NCBI GenBank assembly: GCA_002726915.1
Contig: PBSY01000065.1
Span: 1 to 41,643 of the forward strand
Direction of reading: 5' to 3'
Length of the DNA stretch: 41,643 bases
DNA from: Verrucomicrobiales bacterium
GTDB taxonomy: Bacteria > Verrucomicrobiota > Verrucomicrobiia > Verrucomicrobiales > DEV007
A program made the position numbers and the translations under genes. Below, one piece after another: positions 7,489 to 15,774 of this stretch. Position 1 is the stretch's first letter; every line of letters begins with the position of its first letter. Below the pieces are notes generated by a model. It saw nothing but the letters and a program-made list of their open reading frames with translations. It had not been told where the DNA came from and did not search any database.

Positions 7489-10398
7489 GTGAAAAAGATT
7501 AAATTCACCTGTCCCAGCTGTCAGGCTAAGCTTCGTGTTCCGACCCATCTCGCCGGCGTAACGGCTCCATGTCCTAGGTGTGGAGCCAAGATTACGGCAC
7601 CAACGGATTTTGAGAACTTTATAGAAGAGGAGACGAGCCCCCATGCCTCTGCTGCTCCAACTCGACAGGTCGCTCAGGGAATGAGGTCTGATCGAGCTTC
7701 GCTTGCAACGTGGGCAGAGGTTGATCACGCGAATAATGACATGATTGTCGATTCCGGATTGGTCAACAAGCCGACCGAACTCGTCAGTTCTGAACCTAAT
7801 GCGGTTTTACCTGAGCCGATGATGCCCCCTTCGGATGCCCCTTCGGCTTCTTTCAAGAACGATAACATTCCATCGGAGCCACCTGCCGGTACGAAGACTC
7901 AGCCGATTAAGATCAATCCGCGTCCCAATGATTTGCCTTCAATACGCGAAGCGGATGATTCGATTCCTGGGGAGTTGCCCCGCCTTGATACTTCTCTCGC
8001 AAGCAAAGGAGAAAATTCAGCTGACACTTTAACCCGCGAGAATGAACCAGAGCCAACCAAGGTGGTTTTGACTATGTCGGGAGAATTGAGTGAAGAGGTC
8101 ACTCCTCGGGATTTTCTACTGCCGAAGCATGCTGCGGGTGATGGGCTTGAGGAGATCGCAAAAGAGATGGACGATCTTCCAGAGGACAATTTTCAGCAAA
8201 CCGCTGACGCGACTGAATCGATCGAAACCTTTGCTTCGGACGAAGCAGTCGCGGTAGATGACTCTGTTTCCGAGCCTGAGCCTCAAGCGCAGGTTCTCGA
8301 TCCAATCAGTGAGATAGCTGCACTTATGGGAGAGGCGGAGGACGGACCTCAACCGGATGGAGCGGAATCGGCTATCTCAATGGATGATCTGCCAGTTTCT
8401 GATGAGGAGCCTTCCATTTCCATCGACGAACTAGACGCTATCGGGCCTTTGGATCCCGTTCGCACGACGGATCGAATCACCGACGAAACTCTAGAGGCGG
8501 ATTTTGGATCACTTGGTGAAGAAACTCAAATTCCAGAGGATGAACCATTTGCAATTGAGTCGATGGCAGACGCGATTAAGTCGACTGAAGAGGATATCTC
8601 ATCTGAGCTGAGCTTTGAAGAGGCCCTATCTGGGTTGATCGATAATGATGCTTCAGCAGAAGTCCTAGACGAAACCGAGGATCAATTTGATCAGTTTTTG
8701 AGTGGAGTCGATACTTCGCCAGAGTCGTCTGATGTTAAGGCAAAGCTGGATCTAAGTGACCTTCCAACGGAAGAATTAGAAGAGAAAAGGCCGATTCTCG
8801 ACAACTTCTTGGAAGCGGCGAGCGAGGAAGAGAAAACGACACCTATCCTTCCCGGTGAGGTGGATTCCGATTCTTTTGTTTTGGAGCGGGATGAGCCGCA
8901 AAGCGAAGCTTCTCCTAAGTCGAAGAAGTCATTCATCTCGCTAAAGTTGCCGCTGCGCACCACGAAGTCATCGAGTGATGAGGCAGTTCCCGCCGGCAAG
9001 AAAGCTGGTGCAGATGGGTTTGATGAGATGTTTGCGCCTTCATCAGTTGACGAAAAGGGGACTGGCCCCAGTAGAACCTCAGTGGTTGTGCTCTCTGGTA
9101 TCGGGGCTGTCATTATCATATCGATATTAGTGGTAGTTGTTGTGATCAAGGCACTGGGGGGTTTGAAAGTTGCTTCATCAGCGCCAGATGTCGAGCCTCT
9201 CCCAGCAGCTATTACCGACGAACCAAAACTGTCAGGTTCGAGCACTGCAGATTCATCTCCTGAAGTTTATTCGATTGATGGTGATGCGCCCTTGAATCTT
9301 AATCCTCCAGTGGAGGTTACTGAGCTTCCGGTTCAGGAAGCGGAAATCAGCAGTCACGGCAGCAACGCTGGCACCTCGGGAGAGGGAAGCGATTCAGAGG
9401 AACTTGTTGATGTCCCGGCTAAATCATTTGAGGAGCGGGTTCTCAGTATTGTGAACAGTGATTCGAATTCAACCGATCTGGGTAACGGTGGCCAGGCCCA
9501 AACCTCCCCCACTGAGGTCGTAAATTCAGCGGCGAGCCAGTTTGGAATCTCAAGCGATGACACGCTTCCGCAAGGTGAGCCTCTAATTGGAGAGATTGAC
9601 GATGCGGGCCTGCCCGCTGCAACAGAACCTGCTACAGAACTTGCAACAGAACTTGCAACAGAACTTGCACCTGCCGCCACTGCGCCAGTCTCAAATTACA
9701 ACCCTGACGATAGCTTCCCCGTTCCACTGGCAGATTCAGCTTCACCTCTCGGTAGAACTCATGACTTGCTCGATGCTTTTTTAAGAGCACCTGACTGGGA
9801 GTCCCGTGTCAAGTACACCTATCAAGGAGAGAGCCTTCGACCGTTGATTTCGGAGTATTACGAGAAGTGGCCATTCACTCAATTTGGGAGCTTTTCTAAA
9901 GAACTCTTTCAAATCGAATCCAATGAAAAGAGGGGAGGTCCGTTTTGGATTTACTATATTTCCAGGGGCGATAATAACTCACCATTTCCGCTCTTTATCA
10001 GGGCAGAAGATGGTTTACTCAAGGTTGACTGGGAGATCTTTGCAGAATTCGGTGACGGGCATTTCGTTAAATTTCTCGCTGGTGACATTCCAAGCCCACA
10101 CACACTCAGGGTGGTAATCAATCGCGTCTCGGATTATTACGGGCCGGACCGGGAAAGATTTCCGGATCTTGACCAGCATTATGTCTATCGGGTGGAACCG
10201 CCCTATGGAGGGATGAATGAGTTTTCTACCTACGCTTTCGTCAGAAAAGACAGTCCAATTGCTGCCCAATTCGAAGGGGTGGTGAGTCTCAATGATGATC
10301 CGCTTGCCGTCATCGTAACGATGGAGTCTAAGCCCTTTGCGCACGGGATTAACCACCACGTCATTACCGACTTCGTGACTGAGGGCTGGTATCGTTAA
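7489..10398 (+). CDS. Large zinc-ribbon, acidic-linker, single-TM protein of unknown function
   Basis: 969 residues in four parts. (1) An N-terminal zinc ribbon with CPSC (Cys8, Cys11) and CPRC (Cys28, Cys31), of the MJ0042-like kind. (2) About 480 residues of low-complexity Glu/Asp/Ser/Pro-rich sequence, probably disordered. (3) One strong membrane segment at about 530-555 (VVVLSGIGAVIIISILVVVVVI). (4) An outer part with another disordered stretch, including a short TELA repeat, and a folded C-terminal domain at about 752-969 rich in Trp, Tyr and Phe. There is no signal peptide, so the zinc ribbon most likely faces the cytoplasm and the C-domain the periplasm. The start is a GTG with AAAAGG at a good distance (7474-7479). 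xerD follows 5 bp after the stop. No known function; it might sense or anchor. Confidence 0.75.
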   Translation: MKKIKFTCPSCQAKLRVPTHLAGVTAPCPRCGAKITAPTDFENFIEEETSPHASAAPTRQVAQGMRSDRASLATWAEVDHANNDMIVDSGLVNKPTELVSSEPNAVLPEPMMPPSDAPSASFKNDNIPSEPPAGTKTQPIKINPRPNDLPSIREADDSIPGELPRLDTSLASKGENSADTLTRENEPEPTKVVLTMSGELSEEVTPRDFLLPKHAAGDGLEEIAKEMDDLPEDNFQQTADATESIETFASDEAVAVDDSVSEPEPQAQVLDPISEIAALMGEAEDGPQPDGAESAISMDDLPVSDEEPSISIDELDAIGPLDPVRTTDRITDETLEADFGSLGEETQIPEDEPFAIESMADAIKSTEEDISSELSFEEALSGLIDNDASAEVLDETEDQFDQFLSGVDTSPESSDVKAKLDLSDLPTEELEEKRPILDNFLEAASEEEKTTPILPGEVDSDSFVLERDEPQSEASPKSKKSFISLKLPLRTTKSSSDEAVPAGKKAGADGFDEMFAPSSVDEKGTGPSRTSVVVLSGIGAVIIISILVVVVVIKALGGLKVASSAPDVEPLPAAITDEPKLSGSSTADSSPEVYSIDGDAPLNLNPPVEVTELPVQEAEISSHGSNAGTSGEGSDSEELVDVPAKSFEERVLSIVNSDSNSTDLGNGGQAQTSPTEVVNSAASQFGISSDDTLPQGEPLIGEIDDAGLPAATEPATELATELATELAPAATAPVSNYNPDDSFPVPLADSASPLGRTHDLLDAFLRAPDWESRVKYTYQGESLRPLISEYYEKWPFTQFGSFSKELFQIESNEKRGGPFWIYYISRGDNNSPFPLFIRAEDGLLKVDWEIFAEFGDGHFVKFLAGDIPSPHTLRVVINRVSDYYGPDRERFPDLDQHYVYRVEPPYGGMNEFSTYAFVRKDSPIAAQFEGVVSLNDDPLAVIVTMESKPFAHGINHHVITDFVTEGWYR
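9622..9669 (+). repeat. 4 x 12-bp in-frame tandem repeat (Thr-Glu-Leu-Ala)
   Basis: Four 12-bp units (acagaacttgca; the first copy has two changes) encode ATEP/ATEL-type quartets in the extracytoplasmic linker of the 969-residue protein. It looks like a replication-slippage spacer. Confidence 0.85.
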
Positions 10399-10403
10399 CC
10401 GCA

Positions 10404-11300
10404 ATGGAGCGGGAGATTGAACGCTTTATACGTTATCTGGCCGTTGAGAAGGGCCTGTCGGATAATTATCAACTATTAGTTCGGCGGGCGCTGGATAGTC
10501 TTGCCTCTTGGTTAAAAGCGGATAGAAAAGTCACCGACGTGAATCAGGTCACTTTGGAACATTTGACGGCCTACTTGGCTCATCGTCGACTTGATGATCG
10601 ATTAGCTAGCTCGAGCCTTCGAGTCAACCTGATCGCTATTAAGATCTTCTTCAGTGATCTTGCCGGGAATGGGAAGGTAAGCGAAGACGTGTCGGAGGGT
10701 ATTGATTCACCGAAAATGGAAAAGTATCTTCCCGAGACGCTGAACGAGCCTTCGGTGAAGCAACTGCTTGAGGCTGCGAGGGGAGACTCGCGGCCCCTGG
10801 CTCGCAGGGATACGGCGATTCTCGAACTGCTTTATTCCAGTGGCCTTCGAGTCTCAGAACTAGTCAGTAGTCGTTTGGAAAACCTTTACCTCGATGATGG
10901 CGCTATTCGTGTCACTGGAAAGGGAAATAAAACCCGCATTGTTCCTGTTGGGACCGCCGCGCTTGAAGCGTTGAATGTCTACCTCGATGATGAGCGCCCT
11001 AACCTCGTGAGCCAAAAAACGGGAAGTGAAGTCTTTCTATCAAAATGGGGTAAGCGTCTGACTACCACGCGGATCTGGCAGATTGTTAAACAGCGCGCTA
11101 AACTAGCCGGCATTGAGCAGAATGTTTACCCTCATTTGTTGAGGCACTCATTCGCAACGCACCTGCTCGGAAACGGGGCAGATCTGAGAGTGATTCAGGA
11201 ACTGCTTGGTCACGCTGACATTTCCACTACGCAAATTTACACGCATGTGGACCAAAAACGGCTCCGCGACGTTCACCGGCGGTTCCACCCTAGGGGTTAG
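10404..11300 (+). CDS. xerD: Tyrosine recombinase, XerD-like
   Basis: A site-specific recombinase expected to act with a XerC partner at dif to resolve chromosome dimers. The 298 residues match Xer length. The N-terminal SAM-like core-binding domain (about 1-95) is followed by the catalytic domain, where all catalytic residues are visible: Arg149 (SSGLRVSEL), Lys173 (TGKGNKTR), His244 and Arg247 (HLLRHSFATHLL), His270 (LLGHADIS) and Tyr279 (TTQIYTHV). The start ATG lies 5 bp after the preceding stop, suggesting co-transcription. A second Xer gene is at 21.5 kb; each stands with unrelated genes and there is no integron, phage or transposon context, so both look like the housekeeping pair. Confidence 0.9.
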   Translation: MEREIERFIRYLAVEKGLSDNYQLLVRRALDSLASWLKADRKVTDVNQVTLEHLTAYLAHRRLDDRLASSSLRVNLIAIKIFFSDLAGNGKVSEDVSEGIDSPKMEKYLPETLNEPSVKQLLEAARGDSRPLARRDTAILELLYSSGLRVSELVSSRLENLYLDDGAIRVTGKGNKTRIVPVGTAALEALNVYLDDERPNLVSQKTGSEVFLSKWGKRLTTTRIWQIVKQRAKLAGIEQNVYPHLLRHSFATHLLGNGADLRVIQELLGHADISTTQIYTHVDQKRLRDVHRRFHPRG

Positions 11301-11312
11301 GCCGCTCACTCG

Positions 11313-11330
11313 AAAAAGCGCGCGGGCGCG
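11313..11330 (-). terminator. Intrinsic terminator of the small membrane protein gene
   Basis: Read on the minus strand, directly after the stop of the 11332-11736 gene, CGCG-CCCG-CGCG (11330-11319; the alternative register GCGC-CCGC-GCGC also folds) is followed by C and five T residues (11317-11313). The stem is short but all GC. Confidence 0.55.
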
Positions 11331-11331
11331 A

Positions 11332-11736
11332 TCAGCTTTCGTCTCCCTTCCACCAGTCGGCGGGACGCTCCCAAGGGTCGAGTGACTCAATTGGTTCTTC
11401 GCTGGTGCTGTCCTCAACGAAGAGAGGATTTTCTTCCTCTTCAGCCTCTTCGCTCGCTATCTCATCAAGAAGGGTGTCGAGGTCATCGGGTGTTTCTGTA
11501 AGATTTTTCTCGCGCCAGACGATGTAGGAAAAGAAAACAGCGATGCCAAGGACGATCCCAGCCACCAATCCAACGAGGAAAAGAGCCATGGCGCTATCAG
11601 CCGCAACCCAGTGGCTCGTACCCATGCCAAATCCAGCATAAGCTTCGCGATTGAGTTGGACCAGTCCGTCGATGGCTATCAGCCCAAGGATGAAGGCCCC
11701 AAAGATGAAGGCAAGACGGCTGACGGAAAATTTCAT
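11332..11736 (-). CDS. Small membrane protein with two TM segments and acidic C-tail
   Basis: No family recognised. The 134 residues have a first membrane helix at about 8-25 (LAFIFGAFILGLIAIDGL), a second at about 50-73 (MALFLVGLVAGIVLGIAVFFSYIV), then a positively charged WREK turn and an acidic cytoplasmic tail (about 78-134) rich in Glu/Asp, ending DPWERPADWWKGDES. The charge pattern places both ends inside. The tail might recruit a partner. It is convergent with xerD (31 bp gap) and stands alone on its strand. Confidence 0.65.
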   Translation of the reverse strand: MKFSVSRLAFIFGAFILGLIAIDGLVQLNREAYAGFGMGTSHWVAADSAMALFLVGLVAGIVLGIAVFFSYIVWREKNLTETPDDLDTLLDEIASEEAEEEENPLFVEDSTSEEPIESLDPWERPADWWKGDES

Positions 11737-11921
11737 GAGGCAGGCAGGCTTTAATTCTCAGTGTTGCGATGCACACTAGGGAACTATATCAAATTTGCGG
11801 ACGTGAACAACTGTAAATTCCATTTTCAGCGTGACTAATTAAATTTCTCGAGAATGAGAAAGAGCCCCTTACCCGTTGGGCAAAAATCCTGAGAAGTGTT
11901 CCAAAACTAGTCTTGGCGACG

Positions 11922-12353
11922 CTAGTTGCAGGCAGTGCAGCGCCCATAGAATTCAAGCTCATGCTCTAAATCAGCAAAGCCGCTGTCTTTCGCGATTTGC
12001 GCTTCTAGGTGCTCGACTGGGCAAGCGATTTCAAGCACCTCAACCGAACCGCAACCTCGACAAATGAGATAATCTTGATGGTATCTGGCCCTGAGGCAAT
12101 AGTGCGCGGCCCGGCTATGGAAGCCAATTCGGCGGACGACACGATTCTCTACCAACTTGGTGACGAGACGGTAAACCGTAGCTGGATCACAACTGATGTC
12201 GAAATCGGGAGACTCAGCGATTTGTTGCAGGGTGACCGGTTGTTCTGTGGAGACAAGGACTCGTAGCGTCGAGACGAGCGCTTTGGTTTTGCGCATACCA
12301 ATTTCTCTGCAAGTGGAAAGTAGCGAACTAATATTTAAATCGTCTTTAGCCAT
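11922..12353 (-). CDS. Fur-family metal-dependent repressor (Fur/Zur type)
   Basis: A 143-residue winged-helix repressor. The DNA-binding domain covers about 1-85 (DPATVYRLVTKLVENRVVRRIG is the recognition helix region). The dimerisation domain follows, with the Fur metal-site pattern YHQDYLICRGCG and the HLEAQIAKDSGFADLEHELEFYG helix-strand. Two Cys pairs, CRGC and the C-terminal CTAC, form the structural zinc site. Iron, zinc and peroxide sensing cannot be separated from this sequence; a znuA-like gene in the window makes zinc worth considering. The ATG at 12353 gives the usual MAKDD-type start; an earlier in-frame start adds only three residues. It is divergent from sulfatase 2 across about 105 bp, where autoregulation could occur, though I see no clear Fur box. 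Confidence 0.88.
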   Translation of the reverse strand: MAKDDLNISSLLSTCREIGMRKTKALVSTLRVLVSTEQPVTLQQIAESPDFDISCDPATVYRLVTKLVENRVVRRIGFHSRAAHYCLRARYHQDYLICRGCGSVEVLEIACPVEHLEAQIAKDSGFADLEHELEFYGRCTACN

Positions 12354-12458
12354 TAGGCACAAAACTACCGTATCGCGTGAAATTATTTAGCGCAAGACAT
12401 GATCGGATATTCTCTATTGCCATGGCAACGAAGCGCGTGCTAGATCTCCAGAGTTCTT

Positions 12459-13919
12459 ATGAAGAAGACACTTGTTTTTACGGTAGCGTTCGCGCCACTC
12501 CTTTTGATCCACTCTTGGGCCGACGACAGAATGAACATGGTGTTCTTGTTGACGGACGATCAGACAACTTATTCGATGGGCTGCTACGGCAATGAAGACG
12601 TGCAGACGCCGCATATGGATTCGCTGGCTCGTGACGGAATAGCATTTGACCGGCATTACGACACCACGGCGATTTGTATGGCAAGCCGTGCCACGATTTT
12701 CACCGGACTGTTTGAGTATCGTAATGGCTGCAATTTTGATCATGGTCACCTCATGAGAGAACACTGGGATAAAAGCTACCCAATCCTCCTTCGCGAAGCT
12801 GGATACCGCACGGCGATTGCGGGTAAGATCGGTATCGAACTTTCTGACAAGTCGGAGGACAATAAAAAAGGTTACCTCCCTGAGGACGATTTCGACGTCT
12901 GGGGCGCAGGACCTGGTCAGACCAGCTACGACACGAAGAAGAATAAGTCGATGGCAAAGTATGCAGAAGAATACCCTCACGCCAGCGTGTCTTATGGAGC
13001 TTTCGGGCGCGACTTCATCAAAGAGATGGCTGAAGGTGATGCGCCATTTTGTCTGTCCATCAGCTTTAAAGCGCCCCATATGCCGGCAACGCCCGATCCG
13101 CAGTTTGATCATGTTTATGAAGGGAAGACCTTTAGGAAGCCTGCTAACTATGGCCGTGAAAACGGTGGACACTTTTCCAAGCAGAGCCGCGAGGGACGTC
13201 AGTATGAACGTTTCGAAAGCTGGGGATACAAGGATCGTTACGACGAGGTTATGGCCACCTACCACCAGCAAATTTATGGCGTGGATGTCGCCATTGGGAT
13301 GATCCGTGAGGCGCTGGAAGAGGCTGGAATTGCCAATCACACGGTGATCATTTTCACCTCTGACAATGGGTTCCTTTGCGGATCTCACGGCTACGGCTCG
13401 AAAGTAGTTCCCTACGAAGAATCGTCGCGGGTTCCCATGCTCATGTATATTCCCGGGCATGAGAACTCAGGAAAGCAATTGAGAAGCAGTGCCCTGACCG
13501 GGAACACCGATTTCTTTCCTACGATGCTGGAACTTGCCGGTGTTGAAGTTCCCGATGGCATTGATGGAAAGAGCCTCTTACCGCTTTACGATAATCCGGA
13601 ATCTGAAACTCATACCCAGTTGCCTCTTATCAACGTGTGGGGACCTAAAGCTGTCCAGAGTCTCGGGGTGGTGACCAAAGAATGGAAATACATTTACTGG
13701 CCCTACGACGAGTCAGATGGATTTAATAAAACCGAAGAGATGTATCATCTCGCCAAGGATCCTCATGAACTTACAGACCTCGTTGCCAATCCTGAACACG
13801 AGGTAATGCTCAAAGAACTGCGTCAAAAATACGACAGCGAAGTGATTGACTGGAAAGATAAGGCCGTCCCTTTCAATAACTATCAGCCTTACGGCGAATG
13901 GTTTGAGCGGGCTGAGTGA
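12459..13919 (+). CDS. Secreted sulfatase 2 (S1 family, CMASR active site)
   Basis: A formylglycine-type sulfatase. A signal peptide at residues 1-21 (ending HSWADD) is followed by metal ligands LTDDQ and the maturation motif CMASR with Cys73 and Arg77 (C-x-A-x-R form), to be oxidised to formylglycine by FGE, which is not in this window. Downstream are the Lys and His segments AGKIGIE and KAPHMPATP, the FTSDNGFLCGSHG metal site, and EESSRVPMLMYIPG. At 486 residues it is full length and resembles iduronate-2-sulfatase or choline-sulfatase-like subfamilies, probably acting on a sulfated polysaccharide. Sulfite reductase genes lie convergently just downstream, a possible metabolic link but on opposite strands. 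Confidence 0.93.
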   Translation: MKKTLVFTVAFAPLLLIHSWADDRMNMVFLLTDDQTTYSMGCYGNEDVQTPHMDSLARDGIAFDRHYDTTAICMASRATIFTGLFEYRNGCNFDHGHLMREHWDKSYPILLREAGYRTAIAGKIGIELSDKSEDNKKGYLPEDDFDVWGAGPGQTSYDTKKNKSMAKYAEEYPHASVSYGAFGRDFIKEMAEGDAPFCLSISFKAPHMPATPDPQFDHVYEGKTFRKPANYGRENGGHFSKQSREGRQYERFESWGYKDRYDEVMATYHQQIYGVDVAIGMIREALEEAGIANHTVIIFTSDNGFLCGSHGYGSKVVPYEESSRVPMLMYIPGHENSGKQLRSSALTGNTDFFPTMLELAGVEVPDGIDGKSLLPLYDNPESETHTQLPLINVWGPKAVQSLGVVTKEWKYIYWPYDESDGFNKTEEMYHLAKDPHELTDLVANPEHEVMLKELRQKYDSEVIDWKDKAVPFNNYQPYGEWFERAE

Positions 13920-13968
13920 TCATCTGGTCTGAACCAAGGTCATGTCTCCAACCTAATCCTGTTGAATC

Positions 13969-15735
13969 TTAGTAGACGTCGCGCTGGTAACGCTTCTCTT
14001 TGCGGAGAGCCGAAAGCCAATCTTTGGCCTCTTTGGCATCCTTACCGCCATGCTCCACGGCGATGTCCATGAGAGCTTGATGGACATCCTTAGCCATGCG
14101 CGAAGCATCACCACAAACGTAGAAGTGGGCCCCGCCTTCCAGCATATTCCAGATTTCAGAACCGTTTTCGAGAAGGCGATGCTGAACATAGATCTTTTCT
14201 TTCTGATCTCGTGAAAACGCGGTCGTGAGTTTGGAAAGACTTCCTTCTTCGAGGTAATCCAACCACTCCAGCTGGTAGAGGAAGTCATAAGAGAAATGCT
14301 GGTCTCCAAAAAAGAGCCAGTTCTTGCCCTTCGCTTCATTGGCAGAGCGTTCCTCGACAAATGCGCGGAAAGGTGCAATGCCGGTTCCTGGCCCGACCAT
14401 AATGACATCGGTGTCGTTATTCTCAGGGAGTCGGAAATTGTTGTTACCATGGAAATAGATTCTGGCTTTGTCACCGATTGCGATTTCATCAGCAACGAAG
14501 GTGGAGCAGACTCCGACGCGGTCACGGCCATGACTGCTGTAGCGCACGGCAGCAATCGTGAGGTGAACCTCATCTTCATGGGCCTTCAAGCTGGAGGCAA
14601 TAGAGTAGAGGCGGGCAGCGAGAGGTCTGAGAATGCTTGTGAAACTTTCGGGAGTCCACTCTTTGTGAGGATAGGCTTCGATCAGATCCACGAGCTGCCG
14701 TCCCCAGATCCAGTCTTTGAAAGCAGCCTTGTCAGCGATGGCCGTTTCGAGACTCTTGCTGGCGACGATGCCATTGTATTTCATCGCGATGGCCGCGCTT
14801 AAGGACGTAATATCGAAATTAGTCTCGAGAGCCTCGACGAGCGTTTGTTCTCCGAGTTTGGCGTTGGCCTGAAGCCCGGTTGCCAAGAGTATGGCATCGA
14901 CGTCTTCCTTCCGGTTGACCGGATAGATGCCGAGAGCGTCTCCCGGTTGATAGGTTAGGCCGGACCCTTCCAGAGAGAGTTCGAGGTGGAGCGTTTCTTT
15001 GGCGGAGCCAGTACCGTTGAGAACGATCTTTTCGAGAACCTCCGCTTCGTAAGGGTTGGTCTTACTGTATTCGACGGTGGATGGAGCGACAGCGGCTGCG
15101 GAAGCCGGCACTGCAACCTCTGCAACTGCTGCAGAAGGTAAACCGTCGATCGCACCAGCCAGCCATTTATCGAAGTCAGCTTGAAAATCGACATCACAAT
15201 CGACGCGTGCATAGGCGCGCTCTGCTCCAAGCGCTTCGAGCCGAGTGTCGAAATCTTTACCCATCTTACAAAAATGCTCATAACTGGTGTCACCGAGGCC
15301 ACAGACGGAGAACTTGACACCATCGAGCGTCGGCATGCCTTCGCCCATGAATTCTTCATAGTAGTCAATAGCTGCATCGGGTGGATCGCCCTCGCCCCAT
15401 GTGCTGATAACAACGAGAAGGTTTTCAGACTTTTTTAGGTCGGCAGCTTTGGCATCACCCATACTCACCACCTTCGATTTGAAACCGGCCCTATCAGCAG
15501 TCTTCTGAATCGTGCCGGAAAGCTTTTCAGCGTTACCTGATTCAGAACCATAAAGGACGGTAAGGGGGGGCTTGGCGCCGGCTGTTGCTTTGGGATCGAC
15601 TGCACCACCGGCGGCAAACCCGATTCCGGAGTAGAAACCAGCGAGCCATTTAGCTTGGTCTGGGGTCAGTCCGGCAGCAAGATTTTGAGCTTGCAGCAGC
15701 TTATCAGGTGGCAACGGAGAATTGGAGGAACTCAT
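13969..15735 (-). CDS. cysJ: Sulfite reductase (NADPH) flavoprotein alpha subunit
   Basis: Passes electrons from NADPH through FAD and FMN to the CysI hemoprotein. The 588 residues show a flavodoxin-like FMN domain (about 55-205: VLYGSESGNAEKLSG, STWGEGDPPDAA, CGLGDTSYEHFCKMG), an FAD domain with connecting insert (about 230-450: RLYSIASSL, GVCSTFVAD), and an NADPH domain (about 450-588: MVGPGTGIAPFRAFVEER, YVCGDASRMAKDV, and the terminal KRYQRDVY with its aromatic end). An Ala/Pro-rich linker joins the FMN and FAD domains. It lies 39 bp downstream of cysI on the same strand, an operon, here with the hemoprotein first. The product is cytosolic. Confidence 0.95.
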   Translation of the reverse strand: MSSSNSPLPPDKLLQAQNLAAGLTPDQAKWLAGFYSGIGFAAGGAVDPKATAGAKPPLTVLYGSESGNAEKLSGTIQKTADRAGFKSKVVSMGDAKAADLKKSENLLVVISTWGEGDPPDAAIDYYEEFMGEGMPTLDGVKFSVCGLGDTSYEHFCKMGKDFDTRLEALGAERAYARVDCDVDFQADFDKWLAGAIDGLPSAAVAEVAVPASAAAVAPSTVEYSKTNPYEAEVLEKIVLNGTGSAKETLHLELSLEGSGLTYQPGDALGIYPVNRKEDVDAILLATGLQANAKLGEQTLVEALETNFDITSLSAAIAMKYNGIVASKSLETAIADKAAFKDWIWGRQLVDLIEAYPHKEWTPESFTSILRPLAARLYSIASSLKAHEDEVHLTIAAVRYSSHGRDRVGVCSTFVADEIAIGDKARIYFHGNNNFRLPENNDTDVIMVGPGTGIAPFRAFVEERSANEAKGKNWLFFGDQHFSYDFLYQLEWLDYLEEGSLSKLTTAFSRDQKEKIYVQHRLLENGSEIWNMLEGGAHFYVCGDASRMAKDVHQALMDIAVEHGGKDAKEAKDWLSALRKEKRYQRDVY

Positions 15736-15774
15736 TTAGAAACTCTGAAAAGATAAAATACCTATTCTGAAAAC

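Noticed and set aside
12414-13460. 348-codon minus-strand open frame opposite sulfatase 2
   Set aside because: It is fully antisense to a sulfatase with signal peptide, metal ligands and CMASR motif, and shows no protein features of its own.
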